Assembly (NCBI GenBank): GCA_017414965.1
Contig: JAFQJL010000019.1
Coordinates: 1 to 64,000, forward strand
Origin: Clostridia bacterium
GTDB taxonomy: Bacteria; Bacillota; Clostridia; Oscillospirales; Acutalibacteraceae
Length of the DNA: 64,000 nt
Reading direction: 5' to 3'
Shown in pieces: positions 1 through 7,387 of this stretch. The notes under the pieces are model-generated. The model did no database searches, had not been told where the DNA came from, and saw only the letters and a program-made list of their open reading frames with translations. The translations under genes and the position numbers were made by a program. Each line of letters starts with the position of its first letter. The first letter of the stretch is position 1.

Positions 1-279
1 AGTCTGAACAAAGGAATTGCCGAGTTAGATGCACACGAACAATCGGTACGAGAGTTTATGGCAAAGGCAAAGCAATATGTGGAGATGCCGAAACTGACAC
101 CCGAATTGCTCCGAGCCTTCATCCGTAGGATTGAGGTATTTGAGAAAGAGGTCAAATACTCTCACACTTGCGGAAATCCCGTAGTAATATACTACAAATT
201 CCAAATGAAGAAGCTCGAAACACTCACCGTAATGTTCGGCATTTATGACGAAGATGCAGAGGAAGATATCCCTGCATAA
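1..279 (+). CDS. Serine recombinase, C-terminal fragment (partial)
   Basis: The reading frame is open from base 1 and ends at the TAA at 277-279, so only the last 92 residues are in the window. The fragment reads SLNKGIAELDAHEQ..., then a Lys/Glu-rich helix and PKLTPELLRAFIRRIEVFE, and ends in an acidic tail. This resembles the C-terminal region (DUF4368-like) of large serine recombinases of Tn4451/TnpX-type elements, which catalyse excision and integration. It has more A+T and different codon use from the chromosomal genes that follow. Such genes often sit at one end of their element, so the element boundary probably lies just to the right. The catalytic serine domain is outside the window. 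Confidence 0.75.
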   Translation, partial: SLNKGIAELDAHEQSVREFMAKAKQYVEMPKLTPELLRAFIRRIEVFEKEVKYSHTCGNPVVIYYKFQMKKLETLTVMFGIYDEDAEEDIPA

Positions 280-286
280 AAGTAAG

Positions 287-314
287 AACCGGAAGGCAAA
301 ATTGCCTTCCGGTT
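287..314. terminator. Hairpin between convergent genes
   Basis: A 12-bp perfect inverted repeat (AACCGGAAGGCA / TGCCTTCCGGTT) with a 4-base loop follows the recombinase stop. It lies between the convergent recombinase and alcohol dehydrogenase genes. Neither side has a strong T-run, so termination strength is uncertain. Confidence 0.5.
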
Positions 315-372
315 ACATACCACCCTAAAAACTTCGCTAAGAACACATAGCAAAAACGTGATGGGGATTTTT

Positions 373-1554
373 TTATAAAGCCATGCGGTAGATCGCCAGC
401 ATATCCGCTTCGTGCAGTACTTTGGCAGAGCCTTTGGCGCCGCCGGCCGATACGCTGCACTTGTGCGCGAGTTGCTTGAGTTCCTCGTCGGTGGGGTGGA
501 TGCCCAGTTCGGCAAGCGAGATCGGCATTCCGATCGAACGGAAAAAGCCTTCCATTGCCTCAATGCCCTTCAAGGCGATCTCCTCGTCGGTACCGGTTTC
601 GGCTACGCCCATCACCCGCACCGCGAATTTCTTAAATCGCGGCAGACAATCGCGGTATACGTACCGCGCCCAACTGCCCCACACGGCAGCGAGGCCGGCG
701 CCGTGCGCCACGTCGTACACGCCTCCCAGCTCGTGCTCGAGCGCGTGAGAGGAGAAGTCTGCACCGCCGTTTGCGCGACTGCCGGTCAGGTCGTTGTGGG
801 ACAGGCTGCCCGCCCACATGATCTCGGCGCGCGCCCGATCGTTTTGCGGATCATTTTTCAGCACGCCGGCGTAGTGGATGACCGTGCGCATCAGCGCCTC
901 GGCGATGCTGTCGGTCAGTTCCAATCGCGGCACCGATACAAAATAACGCTCCATCGTGTGCATCAGAATGTCGGTGCAACCGCAGGCGGTCTGGTAGTCC
1001 GGCAGGGTTTTGGTCAGATCCGGATTCATCACCGCGAACACCGGACGGCACAGATTGCTGCCGTAGCCGCGTTTGATCCAGCCGTCCTCGTTGGTGATGA
1101 CGGTGGAATCGCTCATTTCGCTGCCGGTAGCCGCCAGCGTCAACACCACGCCGACCGGCAGACACGCGGTCGCCTGTCGTTTGCGATCAAATAAATCCCA
1201 CACGTCGCCGTCCTCCGCCGCGCCAAAAGCGATCGCTTTGGCGGAGTCGACCGTGCTGCCGCCGCCGACGGCCAGCAGAAAGTCCACGTCCTCTGAGCGA
1301 CAAAGCTCGATGCCGCGGTAGACCAGCGAAAGTCGCGGGTTGGGTACGGCGCCGCCCAGTTCGATAAAGTCAACGCCGGCTTCGGTCAGCGACGCTTTGA
1401 CGCGATTGAGCAGCCCGCTTTTGACGACGCTACCGCCGCCGTGATGAAGAAGCACCTTGCGGGCGTTCTGCTCGGCAACGAGCGCGCCGACCTGTGCTTC
1501 GGCGTCTTTGCCAAACACCACTTTGGTGGGGGTGTAGTACATAAATCCGGACAT
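373..1554 (-). CDS. Iron-containing alcohol dehydrogenase (butanol dehydrogenase-like)
   Basis: 393 residues, the usual length of group III iron-dependent alcohol dehydrogenases, which reduce aldehydes with NAD(P)H in fermentation. The start MSGFMYYTPTKVVFGKDAE is family-typical. The nucleotide-binding GGGSTVDSAKAIAFGA stretch follows, and the metal-binding histidines lie in the second half (SSHALEHELGGVYDVAHGAGLA region). This resembles the BdhA/YqhD group. ATG at 1554 is preceded by AAGGAGG. The C terminus (ADMLAIYRMAL) looks complete although the recombinase gene ends fewer than 100 bp away. Its promoter, operator-like palindrome and ribosome site sit in an unusual nested inverted repeat (see 1557-1619). 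Substrate is not predictable from sequence. Confidence 0.9.
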   Translation of the reverse strand: MSGFMYYTPTKVVFGKDAEAQVGALVAEQNARKVLLHHGGGSVVKSGLLNRVKASLTEAGVDFIELGGAVPNPRLSLVYRGIELCRSEDVDFLLAVGGGSTVDSAKAIAFGAAEDGDVWDLFDRKRQATACLPVGVVLTLAATGSEMSDSTVITNEDGWIKRGYGSNLCRPVFAVMNPDLTKTLPDYQTACGCTDILMHTMERYFVSVPRLELTDSIAEALMRTVIHYAGVLKNDPQNDRARAEIMWAGSLSHNDLTGSRANGGADFSSHALEHELGGVYDVAHGAGLAAVWGSWARYVYRDCLPRFKKFAVRVMGVAETGTDEEIALKGIEAMEGFFRSIGMPISLAELGIHPTDEELKQLAHKCSVSAGGAKGSAKVLHEADMLAIYRMAL

Positions 1555-1573
1555 AGAAAAAACCTCCTTCCGT

Positions 1574-1599
1574 ATAGTTTTATTATAGAATAAAACTAT
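1574..1599. promoter_or_regulatory. Operator-like palindrome over the -10 box
   Basis: A perfect 10-bp inverted repeat (ATAGTTTTAT / ATAAAACTAT) with a 6-base centre covers the -10 element of the adh promoter. Its position suggests a repressor site. The binding protein is unknown. Confidence 0.55.
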
Positions 1600-1610
1600 T
1601 CATAAAGCAA
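1582..1610 (-). promoter_or_regulatory. Promoter of the alcohol dehydrogenase gene
   Basis: On the minus strand a -35 TTGCTT (1605-1610) and a perfect -10 TATAAT (1582-1587) are 17 bp apart. The expected transcript start near 1575 lies downstream of the left arm of the surrounding inverted repeat. Confidence 0.8.
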
Positions 1611-1625
1611 GGAGGTTTTGATTTT

Positions 1626-2375
1626 TTAGAAAGGGAGCAGGCTCCACGCCCATTGCAGAACTTCCCAAATAACAGGGATCAGCAACGCGGGCAGCATATT
1701 GCCGACCTTAATCTTGCGATCGGCAAAGATCAGGTTGTAGCCGACCACAAAGATCAGCACCGAGCCGATGTAGGTGAGTTCCAGCGTGAGCTGCGCCGAC
1801 AAAAGCGGCTCGATCACGCGCGCCAGCAACGTGATGGCGCCTTGATACAGGAAAAGCGGCACCACCGAAAACAGCACGCCGACGCCGAGGGTAGAGGCGA
1901 AGATCATCGAAATGATGCAGTCGAGAATGCCTTTGGCGATCAACACCGACGGATCGTTGGCAAGACCGTCTTGCAGCGCCCCCATAATGGCCATGGCGCC
2001 CACGCACATAATGAGCGTGGCGTTGACAAGCCCCTCGACAAAGCGGTTGTCCTCGTCCTTGACCTTGACCATCGATTTGACCTTTTCGGCCATCGTGTTC
2101 ATGCGATCCTCGATGCGTAACAGCTCGCCGATAATGGTGCCGATCACCATCGAGAGAATCATCAGCATGGTGCCGGTGGTGTCCAGCTTGCCGCCTTCAA
2201 TGGTCAGCAGACCGGTCAGCGCACCGCTGATGCCGATAAACAACGTGGACACGCCCAGCGCTTTCATCAGCGTTTCCTGCATACTGGGTTTCAGTCCTTT
2301 TTTGATGCAAAGCCCCACGACGCCGCCAGCCAAGACCAACACGGCGTTGATGAGCGTGCCTGCTCCGGGAAACAT
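1626..2375 (-). CDS. DUF554 family membrane protein (YdfK/YqgA-like)
   Basis: 249 residues. The start MFPGAGTLINAVLVLAGGVVGL is typical of DUF554, and the hydrophobic segments (about 7 helices) run through to LPFYYWEVL-like C-terminal sequence ending in WAWSLLPF. The family is an uncharacterised inner-membrane protein, sometimes suggested to be a transporter. An in-frame TTG at 2396 would give a longer product, but TAGGAGGA lies just upstream of the ATG at 2375, so 2375 is chosen. The gene directly follows the pnp terminator, and its own 3' end runs into the adh regulatory hairpin. Function not known. Confidence 0.85.
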   Translation of the reverse strand: MFPGAGTLINAVLVLAGGVVGLCIKKGLKPSMQETLMKALGVSTLFIGISGALTGLLTIEGGKLDTTGTMLMILSMVIGTIIGELLRIEDRMNTMAEKVKSMVKVKDEDNRFVEGLVNATLIMCVGAMAIMGALQDGLANDPSVLIAKGILDCIISMIFASTLGVGVLFSVVPLFLYQGAITLLARVIEPLLSAQLTLELTYIGSVLIFVVGYNLIFADRKIKVGNMLPALLIPVIWEVLQWAWSLLPF

Positions 2376-2397
2376 AGAAATTCCTCCTAAGTTCAAA

Positions 2398-2424
2398 CAG
2401 CCGCCTCGTTTGTCGAGGCGGCTG
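2398..2424 (-). terminator. pnp: pnp terminator hairpin
   Basis: CAGCCGCCTCG / CGAGGCGGCTG form an 11-bp stem just after the pnp stop. On the minus strand it is followed only by TTTGAAC, so it is a strong hairpin with a short T-run. Partial read-through into the DUF554 gene is plausible. Confidence 0.65.
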
Positions 2425-2440
2425 TCGAGTCTACTTTCTC

Positions 2441-4645
2441 TTAGCGGCGGCGCGGACGGTCGCCGTTGCGATCGCGGCGACCTTCACGGCGCTGCGGACG
2501 CGCGGTTTCTTCCTCGTCTTCCACCGGCTCAAGGCCCTCCAGCTGGATGAGCGCATCGCGGCGGGAGAGGTTGATGCGGCCCTGCTCGTCGATCTCGGTC
2601 ACTTTGACGACGATCTCATCGCCGACATTGACCACATCTTCGACGCGCTCGACGCGCTTCATATCCAAGCGGCTGATGTGGACCAGGCCTTCCTTGCCCG
2701 GCGCGATCTCCACAAAGGCGCCGAAGGTCATCAAACGGGTGACCTTACCCTTGTAGATAGCACCGACTTCCGGATCCTTGGCGATGGTTTCCACGATCGC
2801 CAGCGCGCGCATCGCGTTTTCGGTGTTGAGAGCCGAAATGAAGACCGAACCGTCTTCCTGCACGTCCATCGTGCACTCGCAATCCGCACAGATCTTCTGG
2901 ATGACCGAGCCACCCTTGCCGATGACTTCGCGGATCTTATCCACGTCGATCTTGGTGCTGACCATCTTCGGTGCGTACGGCGAAAGCTCGGCGCGCGGCT
3001 CGGCGATGGTCGGGGTAATGATCTCATCGAGGATCTGGCAACGGGCGGTGTAGGTCTTATCCAGCGCTTCACGGATGATCGCCGGCGTCAGACCGTGCAC
3101 CTTGAGGTCCATCTGAATGGCGGTGATACCCTTCTTGGTGCCGCCGACCTTGAAGTCCATATCGCCGAAGAAGTCTTCCACGCCCTGAATGTCGACCATC
3201 GTCATGAAACGATCGCCCTCGGTGATCAGACCGCAGGAGATACCCGCGACCGGCGCCTTGATCGGCACACCGGCGTCCATCAGAGCAAGCGTGGAGCCGC
3301 AGATGGAAGCCTGCGAGGTGGAACCGTTGGAGGAGAGCACTTCGCTCACCAAACGGATGGTGTAGGGGAATTCTTCCGCCGACGGAATGACCGGCAAGAG
3401 CGCACGCTCCGCGAGCGCGCCGTGACCGATCTCACGACGGCCGGGGCCGCGGGACGGCTTGGTCTCACCGACCGAGTAGGACGGGAAGTTGTAGTGGTGC
3501 AGATAACGCTTCTCGCGCTGGTCATCCAGACCGTCGAGCAGCTGCGCATCGCGGGTGGAGCCCAGCGTGCAGGTGGTCAGCACCTGTGTCTGGCCACGGG
3601 TGAACATACCTGAGCCGTGCACGCGCGGCAGCAGACCGACTTCGCCGGCCAACGGACGCATATCGTTGATGCCGCGGCCGTCTACGCGCTTGCCGTCGTC
3701 CAAGAGCCAACGACGCACAACGTACTTCTGCAGCTTGTACATGCACTCGTCGATCTTGCCGGGCTGATCGGCATACTGCTCGTCAAACTGCTCGTGCACC
3801 TTGTCGTACACCGGCAGCAGACGCTCGTCGCGAATGCGCTTGTCATCGGTGTCCAGCGCGAAGCGGACATCCTCGATGGCGAATTCTTTGATCGCCTCGA
3901 ACATTTCCTCCGACGGATCGTTGGAAACGAACGGGAACTTCGGCTTGCCGATCTCGGCAACGATCTCGTTGATGAATTCCACCACCTGCTGGTTGGCCTT
4001 GTGGCCTTCCATGATGGCGTCGAACATCGTGTCGTTATCCACTTCGTTGGCGCCGGCCTCGATCATCGCGACCAGTTCGCTGGTGGACGCCACGGTGACG
4101 TGCATATCCGAAACCTTCTCCTGCTCGGCAGTCGGGTTGATGACGAACTTGCCATCCACCATACCGACAACCACGCCGGAAATCGGGCCTGCCCACGGAA
4201 TATCCGAGATTGCGATGGCGATGGAAGCGCCGATCATCGCGGTGGTTTCCGGCTGGCAGTCCGGATCGACCGACATCACGGTGCAAACGAGCGTCACGTC
4301 GTTGCGCATATCCTTCGGGAACAGCGGACGAATCGGACGATCGATCACACGGGAGGTCAGGATCGCCTTTTCGGACGGGCGATTCTCGCGGCGCTGGAAC
4401 GAGCCGGGGATCTTGCCCACCGAGTACATTTTCTCTTCGTAGTCAACCGCCATCGGGAAGAAATCCACGCCCTCGCGCGGCTTCGGCGAAGCGGTGACGT
4501 TGCACAAAATGGCGGTGTCGCCGTAGCGGACCAAGCAGGAGCCGTTGGACAACTGCGCCATCTTGCCGGTTTCCACTACCAGCGGACGACCCGCGAGGGT
4601 GGTGGAAAAGGTGCGCTGATTTTCGAACTTTTCGAATCTCATCAT
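2441..4645 (-). CDS. pnp: Polynucleotide phosphorylase
   Basis: 734 residues. PNPase degrades RNA 3' to 5' by phosphorolysis and acts as a trimer, often in a degradosome. Two RNase PH-like domains flank a helical linker (about residues 1-550). A KH domain follows (VIGKGGSVIQKI), then an S1 domain (GAIYKGKVTRLMTFGAFVEIAPGKEGLVHISRL), and a basic Arg-rich tail ends RRDRNGDRPRRR. The length is slightly above the usual ~700 because of this tail. GGAGGT is 8 bases upstream of ATG 4645; a second in-frame ATG follows at 4642. It lies downstream of rpsO, the standard bacterial order, separated by a terminator and a hairpin-rich leader. Confidence 0.97.
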   Translation of the reverse strand: MMRFEKFENQRTFSTTLAGRPLVVETGKMAQLSNGSCLVRYGDTAILCNVTASPKPREGVDFFPMAVDYEEKMYSVGKIPGSFQRRENRPSEKAILTSRVIDRPIRPLFPKDMRNDVTLVCTVMSVDPDCQPETTAMIGASIAIAISDIPWAGPISGVVVGMVDGKFVINPTAEQEKVSDMHVTVASTSELVAMIEAGANEVDNDTMFDAIMEGHKANQQVVEFINEIVAEIGKPKFPFVSNDPSEEMFEAIKEFAIEDVRFALDTDDKRIRDERLLPVYDKVHEQFDEQYADQPGKIDECMYKLQKYVVRRWLLDDGKRVDGRGINDMRPLAGEVGLLPRVHGSGMFTRGQTQVLTTCTLGSTRDAQLLDGLDDQREKRYLHHYNFPSYSVGETKPSRGPGRREIGHGALAERALLPVIPSAEEFPYTIRLVSEVLSSNGSTSQASICGSTLALMDAGVPIKAPVAGISCGLITEGDRFMTMVDIQGVEDFFGDMDFKVGGTKKGITAIQMDLKVHGLTPAIIREALDKTYTARCQILDEIITPTIAEPRAELSPYAPKMVSTKIDVDKIREVIGKGGSVIQKICADCECTMDVQEDGSVFISALNTENAMRALAIVETIAKDPEVGAIYKGKVTRLMTFGAFVEIAPGKEGLVHISRLDMKRVERVEDVVNVGDEIVVKVTEIDEQGRINLSRRDALIQLEGLEPVEDEEETARPQRREGRRDRNGDRPRRR

Positions 4646-4678
4646 GATAACATACCTCCAAAAATTTTATTTCCAAAC

Positions 4679-4763
4679 CGGAGGAGTCGACTTTTAGCAA
4701 TAAAACCAACATCGAACGCGCGTTTCGGTGCTCGTTTTACCGCTAAAACCGAACATTCCTCCG
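4679..4763 (-). promoter_or_regulatory. Extended leader hairpin upstream of pnp
   Basis: Nested inverted repeats CGGAGGA (4679-4685) / TCCTCCG (4757-4763) and TTTTAGC (4692-4698) / GCTAAAA (4742-4748) can fold the rpsO-pnp spacer into one long imperfect hairpin. In E. coli a long pnp leader stem is cut by RNase III for PNPase autoregulation; a similar role here is inferred. Confidence 0.45.
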
Positions 4764-4789
4764 AATTTCGGCAGGGGACAAAAAACAGC

Positions 4790-4823
4790 ATAAGGCAGGC
4801 GGAATCAAATCCGCCTGCCTTAT
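4790..4823 (-). terminator. rpsO: rpsO terminator
   Basis: A stem with 11-bp core AGGCAGGCGGA / TCCGCCTGCCT lies just after the rpsO stop. On the minus strand it is followed by GCTGTTTTTT. It separates rpsO from pnp, so pnp expression may depend on read-through. Confidence 0.85.
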
Positions 4824-4831
4824 TTTCGGTT

Positions 4832-5098
4832 TTACTTACGCAGACCGAGCTTCTTGATGATGGCACGGTAACGCGCAATGTCCTTCTTCTGCAAATAGCC
4901 CAGAAGGTTGCGGCGACGACCGACCATTTTCAGCAGACCGCGGTTGGAATGGAAATCCTTCGGATGTTCCTTCATATGAGCGGTCAAGTCGTTGATGCGC
5001 TTGGTGAGAACAGCAATCTGCACCTCCGGCGAACCGGTGTCGCCTTCGTGAGTCGCATATTCCGCCATGATCGCAGTCTTTTCGTCTTTCAGCAGCAT
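4832..5098 (-). CDS. rpsO: 30S ribosomal protein S15
   Basis: 88 residues, the standard length. S15 binds 16S rRNA helices early in small-subunit assembly. The sequence has the typical [38 protein letters not shown] block and ends [22 protein letters not shown] precedes ATG 5098. It lies upstream of pnp as in most bacteria and has its own promoter and a leader of about 120 bases. Confidence 0.98.
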   Translation of the reverse strand: MLLKDEKTAIMAEYATHEGDTGSPEVQIAVLTKRINDLTAHMKEHPKDFHSNRGLLKMVGRRRNLLGYLQKKDIARYRAIIKKLGLRK

Positions 5099-5222
5099 AG
5101 TGTGTTCCTCCTTTTTTCATATTTCCTGTAAACACAGCGTCGGGAAACGGAACTCCTCAATGAGGCATACTCCGCGAGCCGTGTAAACGGTTTGTGGACG
5201 GGATTTTTCCATCCAAATGTGG

Positions 5223-5251
5223 ATTATAGCATAGCTAACCGCATTTGTAAA
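5223..5251 (-). promoter_or_regulatory. rpsO promoter and leader
   Basis: Minus-strand TTTACA (5246-5251), a 17-bp spacer and TATAAT (5223-5228). The leader (5099-5215) contains short inverted repeats such as CCTC/GAGG and a repeated GTTTACA. S15 often represses its own mRNA through leader structure; that is only inferred here. Confidence 0.8.
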
Positions 5252-5280
5252 GGGGTTTTTAAAAATTTTTCTTTTATATA

Positions 5281-5643
5281 TTATCCTTTAATATGCTGTT
5301 TGATGGCTTGGATGGAATCGTCGCTGATCACATGCTCGATTTTGCAGGCATCCTCTGCGGCGATCTCCTCGGGGACACCCAGCTTGACCAGAAACGAGGT
5401 GAGCAGGGTGTGACGCTCGAAAATCTTTTCGGCAGCGGCGGTGCCCTTGGCCGTCAGCTGCAGACCGCCCGCCTCGGTGACGGTGACGTATTCGCCCTCT
5501 TTGAGCAGTCCGATCGCGCGGCTGACGCTGGGTTCGGAGTAGCCCATATAATCCGCCACGTCAATGGCGCGCACAAGAGACAGTTGACCGGAGAGGACGT
5601 GGATGGCTTCCAAATACATCTCACCGGATTCTTGCAAATGCAT
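5281..5643 (-). CDS. DtxR-type iron-dependent repressor
   Basis: 120 residues: N-terminal winged helix (about 1-60) and a dimerisation/metal domain. It lacks the C-terminal SH3 domain. Metal ligands can be aligned: Met9 in SGEMYLE and Cys100 in ACKIEHVIS match Met10 and Cys102 of DtxR/IdeR, whereas MntR has Asp and Glu at these sites; His78, Glu103 and His104 are also present. Iron is therefore the more likely co-repressor. ATG 5643 starts MHLQESGEMY, the family-typical start; longer upstream starts add an unrelated sequence. The gene is divergent from perR, so the two metal regulators share a control region. Confidence 0.85.
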   Translation of the reverse strand: MHLQESGEMYLEAIHVLSGQLSLVRAIDVADYMGYSEPSVSRAIGLLKEGEYVTVTEAGGLQLTAKGTAAAEKIFERHTLLTSFLVKLGVPEEIAAEDACKIEHVISDDSIQAIKQHIKG

Positions 5644-5673
5644 AACGGCACCTACCTTTTCTATAGTAATATT

Positions 5674-5702
5674 ATGATACCCACTATATCCGATTTTGTC
5701 AA
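5674..5702 (-). promoter_or_regulatory. Promoter of the DtxR-type repressor
   Basis: Minus-strand TTGACA (5697-5702), 17 bp, TATCAT (5674-5679). ATAGT (5663-5667) and ACTAT (5683-5687) flank the -10 and may be part of an operator. Confidence 0.75.
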
Positions 5703-5771
5703 GGGTGCCCCCTTTGGAGGAGAGGATTTGGCGGTCGAAAAAAGTTTTTTGAAATAATTTCAAAAAAGGGG

Positions 5772-5807
5772 TTGACAAATCCAAAAAAGTGTGATAAATT
5801 GTAATCA
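5772..5807 (+). promoter_or_regulatory. perR promoter with overlapping palindrome
   Basis: TTGACA (5772-5777), 17 bp, TAAATT (5795-5800). GTGAT (5791-5795) and ATCAC (5804-5808) bracket the -10 as an imperfect palindrome, placed where a Fur-family autorepressor would bind. It only loosely resembles a PerR box. Confidence 0.65.
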
Positions 5808-5835
5808 CTACAAACAACGCGGAAGGAGAAAGGCG

Positions 5836-6246
5836 ATGAAACGGTTAGAAAACGATCTTCGGCAATGTGGATTACGCGTCACCGAACAGCGTTTGGCGGT
5901 TTACGATTGGCTTCGCAAACATCCGGTTCATCCCACTGCCGATGTGATCTGGCAGGCTCTGCTTCCGGAAAATCCCGGGCTGTCGCTCACCACGGTGTAT
6001 AACACCGTGAAAGCGCTGGCAGAACACGGCTTGATCCGCACGCTCAACATCGATGCTTCCGAGCAACGGTTTGACGGCGAACCGGCCGATCACGGGCATT
6101 TTCACTGCCGTTTGTGCGGAGAGATCACCGATTTTCCGATCGATCCGGAGGATGTGCAGGGGATGCTCCCCAAGGGGTTTATTCCGGAACAATGTGACGT
6201 GTTTGTAAGAGGCTTATGCGCAGGTTGCGCCACGGGAAAGAATTAA
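5836..6246 (+). CDS. perR: Peroxide-sensing Fur-family repressor PerR
   Basis: 136 residues. N-terminal winged helix, C-terminal dimer domain. The regulatory metal ligands of B. subtilis PerR (His37, Asp85, His91, His93, Asp104) align with His32, Asp80, His86, His88 and Asp99 here; the Asp at position 80 (RFDGEP) rather than Glu favours PerR over Fur. The structural zinc site is complete: Cys91/Cys94 and Cys128/Cys131. PerR loses DNA binding when peroxide oxidises its iron-ligating His. GGAAGGAG precedes ATG 5836; the upstream in-frame start at 5791 lies in the promoter. The next genes (rubrerythrin, flavin reductase, ferritin) are classic PerR targets. Confidence 0.85.
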   Translation: MKRLENDLRQCGLRVTEQRLAVYDWLRKHPVHPTADVIWQALLPENPGLSLTTVYNTVKALAEHGLIRTLNIDASEQRFDGEPADHGHFHCRLCGEITDFPIDPEDVQGMLPKGFIPEQCDVFVRGLCAGCATGKN

Positions 6247-6287
6247 AATTAGTGGGGATGCCCCACAAATCAAGGAGGAAAATGGTT

Positions 6288-6830
6288 ATGAAAAAGTTTG
6301 TTTGCACGGTATGCGGTTATGTTCACGAAGGCGATGCGGCTCCGGAGCAGTGCCCGGTCTGCAAAGTCGGTCCCGACAAGTTCAAGGAGATGTCCGAGGA
6401 GCGCGTTTGGGCGGCGGAGCACGTGGTTGGCGTTGCCAAGGGCGTGGATCCGTGGATCATTGAGCAGCTGCGTGCCAACTTCGAGGGCGAGTGCTCGGAG
6501 GTCGGTATGTATCTGGCGATGAGCCGTGTGGCTCACCGTGAGGGCTATCCGGAGATCGGTCTGTACTGGGAAAAGGCCGCGCTGGAAGAGGCCGAGCATG
6601 CGGCGAAATTCGCCGAGCTGTTGGGTGAAGTGGTCACCGACAGCACCAAGAAGAATCTGGAAATGCGCGTAGACGCCGAGTTCGGTGCGACCGACGGCAA
6701 GATGGCGCTGGCGAAGAAGGCGAAGGAACTCGGACTGGATGCGATCCACGATACCGTGCACGAAATGGCACGCGACGAAGCCCGCCACGGAAAGGCTTTT
6801 GAAGGTTTGCTCAACCGTTACTTTCGCTAA
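6288..6830 (+). CDS. Reverse rubrerythrin
   Basis: 180 residues. Here the rubredoxin domain is N-terminal ([20 protein letters not shown], four iron-binding cysteines) and the ferritin-like diiron domain follows ([45 protein letters not shown]). That order is the reverse of classical rubrerythrin and is typical of clostridial peroxide and oxygen reductases, which are PerR controlled. ATG 6288 is chosen over ATG 6282 because AAGGAGG is about 9 bases upstream of it. It is 41 bp downstream of perR, likely co-transcribed. Confidence 0.92.
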   Translation: MKKFVCTVCGYVHEGDAAPEQCPVCKVGPDKFKEMSEERVWAAEHVVGVAKGVDPWIIEQLRANFEGECSEVGMYLAMSRVAHREGYPEIGLYWEKAALEEAEHAAKFAELLGEVVTDSTKKNLEMRVDAEFGATDGKMALAKKAKELGLDAIHDTVHEMARDEARHGKAFEGLLNRYFR

Positions 6831-7320
6831 GGCGAAACCGAAGTCGGATCCGGCTTCTTTTCACAAATTAACCTACGGTCTCTTTGTCCTGACGGCAAAG
6901 GGGGAGCGCGAAAACGGCTGTGTTGTCAACACCGCCGTACAGGTGGCTTCCGAGCCGACGCGTATCTCCGTTGCGGTGCAGAAAGAGAATTATACCCGCG
7001 AACTCATCGAGCAGTCCGGCGAGTTTAACGTGTCGGTGCTGACCGAGGAGGTACCGTTTGAAGTGATCCGTCACTTCGGTATGCAGACGGGCAGAGAGGT
7101 GGACAAATTTGCCGATTTCGCAAATACGGCGGTAGCGACAAACGGTGTGCGGTATATCAACCGCCACACCAACGCGTTTTTCTCGGCGAAGGTGGTGTCG
7201 TCGGCCGATCTGGGCAGCCATACGCTGTTCATCGGCGAGGTGACCGAGGCGCAGGTGCTGGGGGATGCCCCCTCTTGCACGTACGCGCACTATCACGCCG
7301 CGATCAAACCGAAGCGGTAA
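6799..7320 (+). CDS. Flavin reductase domain protein; start codon not evident
   Basis: From about 6847 the frame encodes [37 protein letters not shown]..., which matches the FMN-binding flavin reductase/flavoredoxin domain (as in high-molecular-weight rubredoxin) through to [10 protein letters not shown]. Such proteins pass electrons from NAD(P)H to rubredoxin or rubrerythrin partners. There is no ATG or GTG near the expected N terminus and no Shine-Dalgarno. The frame stays open upstream into rubrerythrin in the +1 frame; TTG 6799, after GGAAAGG, is the nearest possible start and would overlap rubrerythrin by 32 bases. Frameshift fusion, a non-standard start or a 5'-truncated gene are all possible. 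Confidence 0.65.
   Translation: MKVCSTVTFAKAKPKSDPASFHKLTYGLFVLTAKGERENGCVVNTAVQVASEPTRISVAVQKENYTRELIEQSGEFNVSVLTEEVPFEVIRHFGMQTGREVDKFADFANTAVATNGVRYINRHTNAFFSAKVVSSADLGSHTLFIGEVTEAQVLGDAPSCTYAHYHAAIKPKR
6840..6861 (+). terminator. Terminator-like hairpin after rubrerythrin
   Basis: GAAGTCGG / CCGGCTTC (with G-T pairs) followed by TTTT, just after the rubrerythrin stop but inside the apparent N-terminal codons of the flavin reductase frame. Confidence 0.45.
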
Positions 7321-7325
7321 CAACG

Positions 7326-7359
7326 AAAAAGCCGGCGAAGACCTTCTTCGCCGGCTTTT
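7326..7359 (+). terminator. Terminator after flavin reductase
   Basis: AAAAGCCGGCGAAG / CTTCGCCGGCTTTT stem with a short loop and T-run, right after the stop at 7320 and before the ferritin ribosome site. Confidence 0.85.
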
Positions 7360-7387
7360 CCAAAATCATCGACAGGAGGAATAACAT

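Larger units (their letters stand above)
1557..1619 (-). terminator. Terminator of the DUF554 gene overlapping the adh promoter and ribosome site
   Basis: On the minus strand AAAACCTCCTT (from 1619) can pair with AAGGAGGTTTT (to about 1559), followed by more T. The inner palindrome 1574-1599 stacks inside the loop. The right arm is also the adh Shine-Dalgarno sequence, so read-through RNA from the DUF554 gene would either terminate here or hide the adh ribosome site. Confidence 0.55.

Noticed and set aside
412-1194. Long open frame antisense to the alcohol dehydrogenase gene
   Set aside because: It mirrors the GC-biased codon pattern of the real gene on the other strand, with no ribosome site and no recognisable protein.
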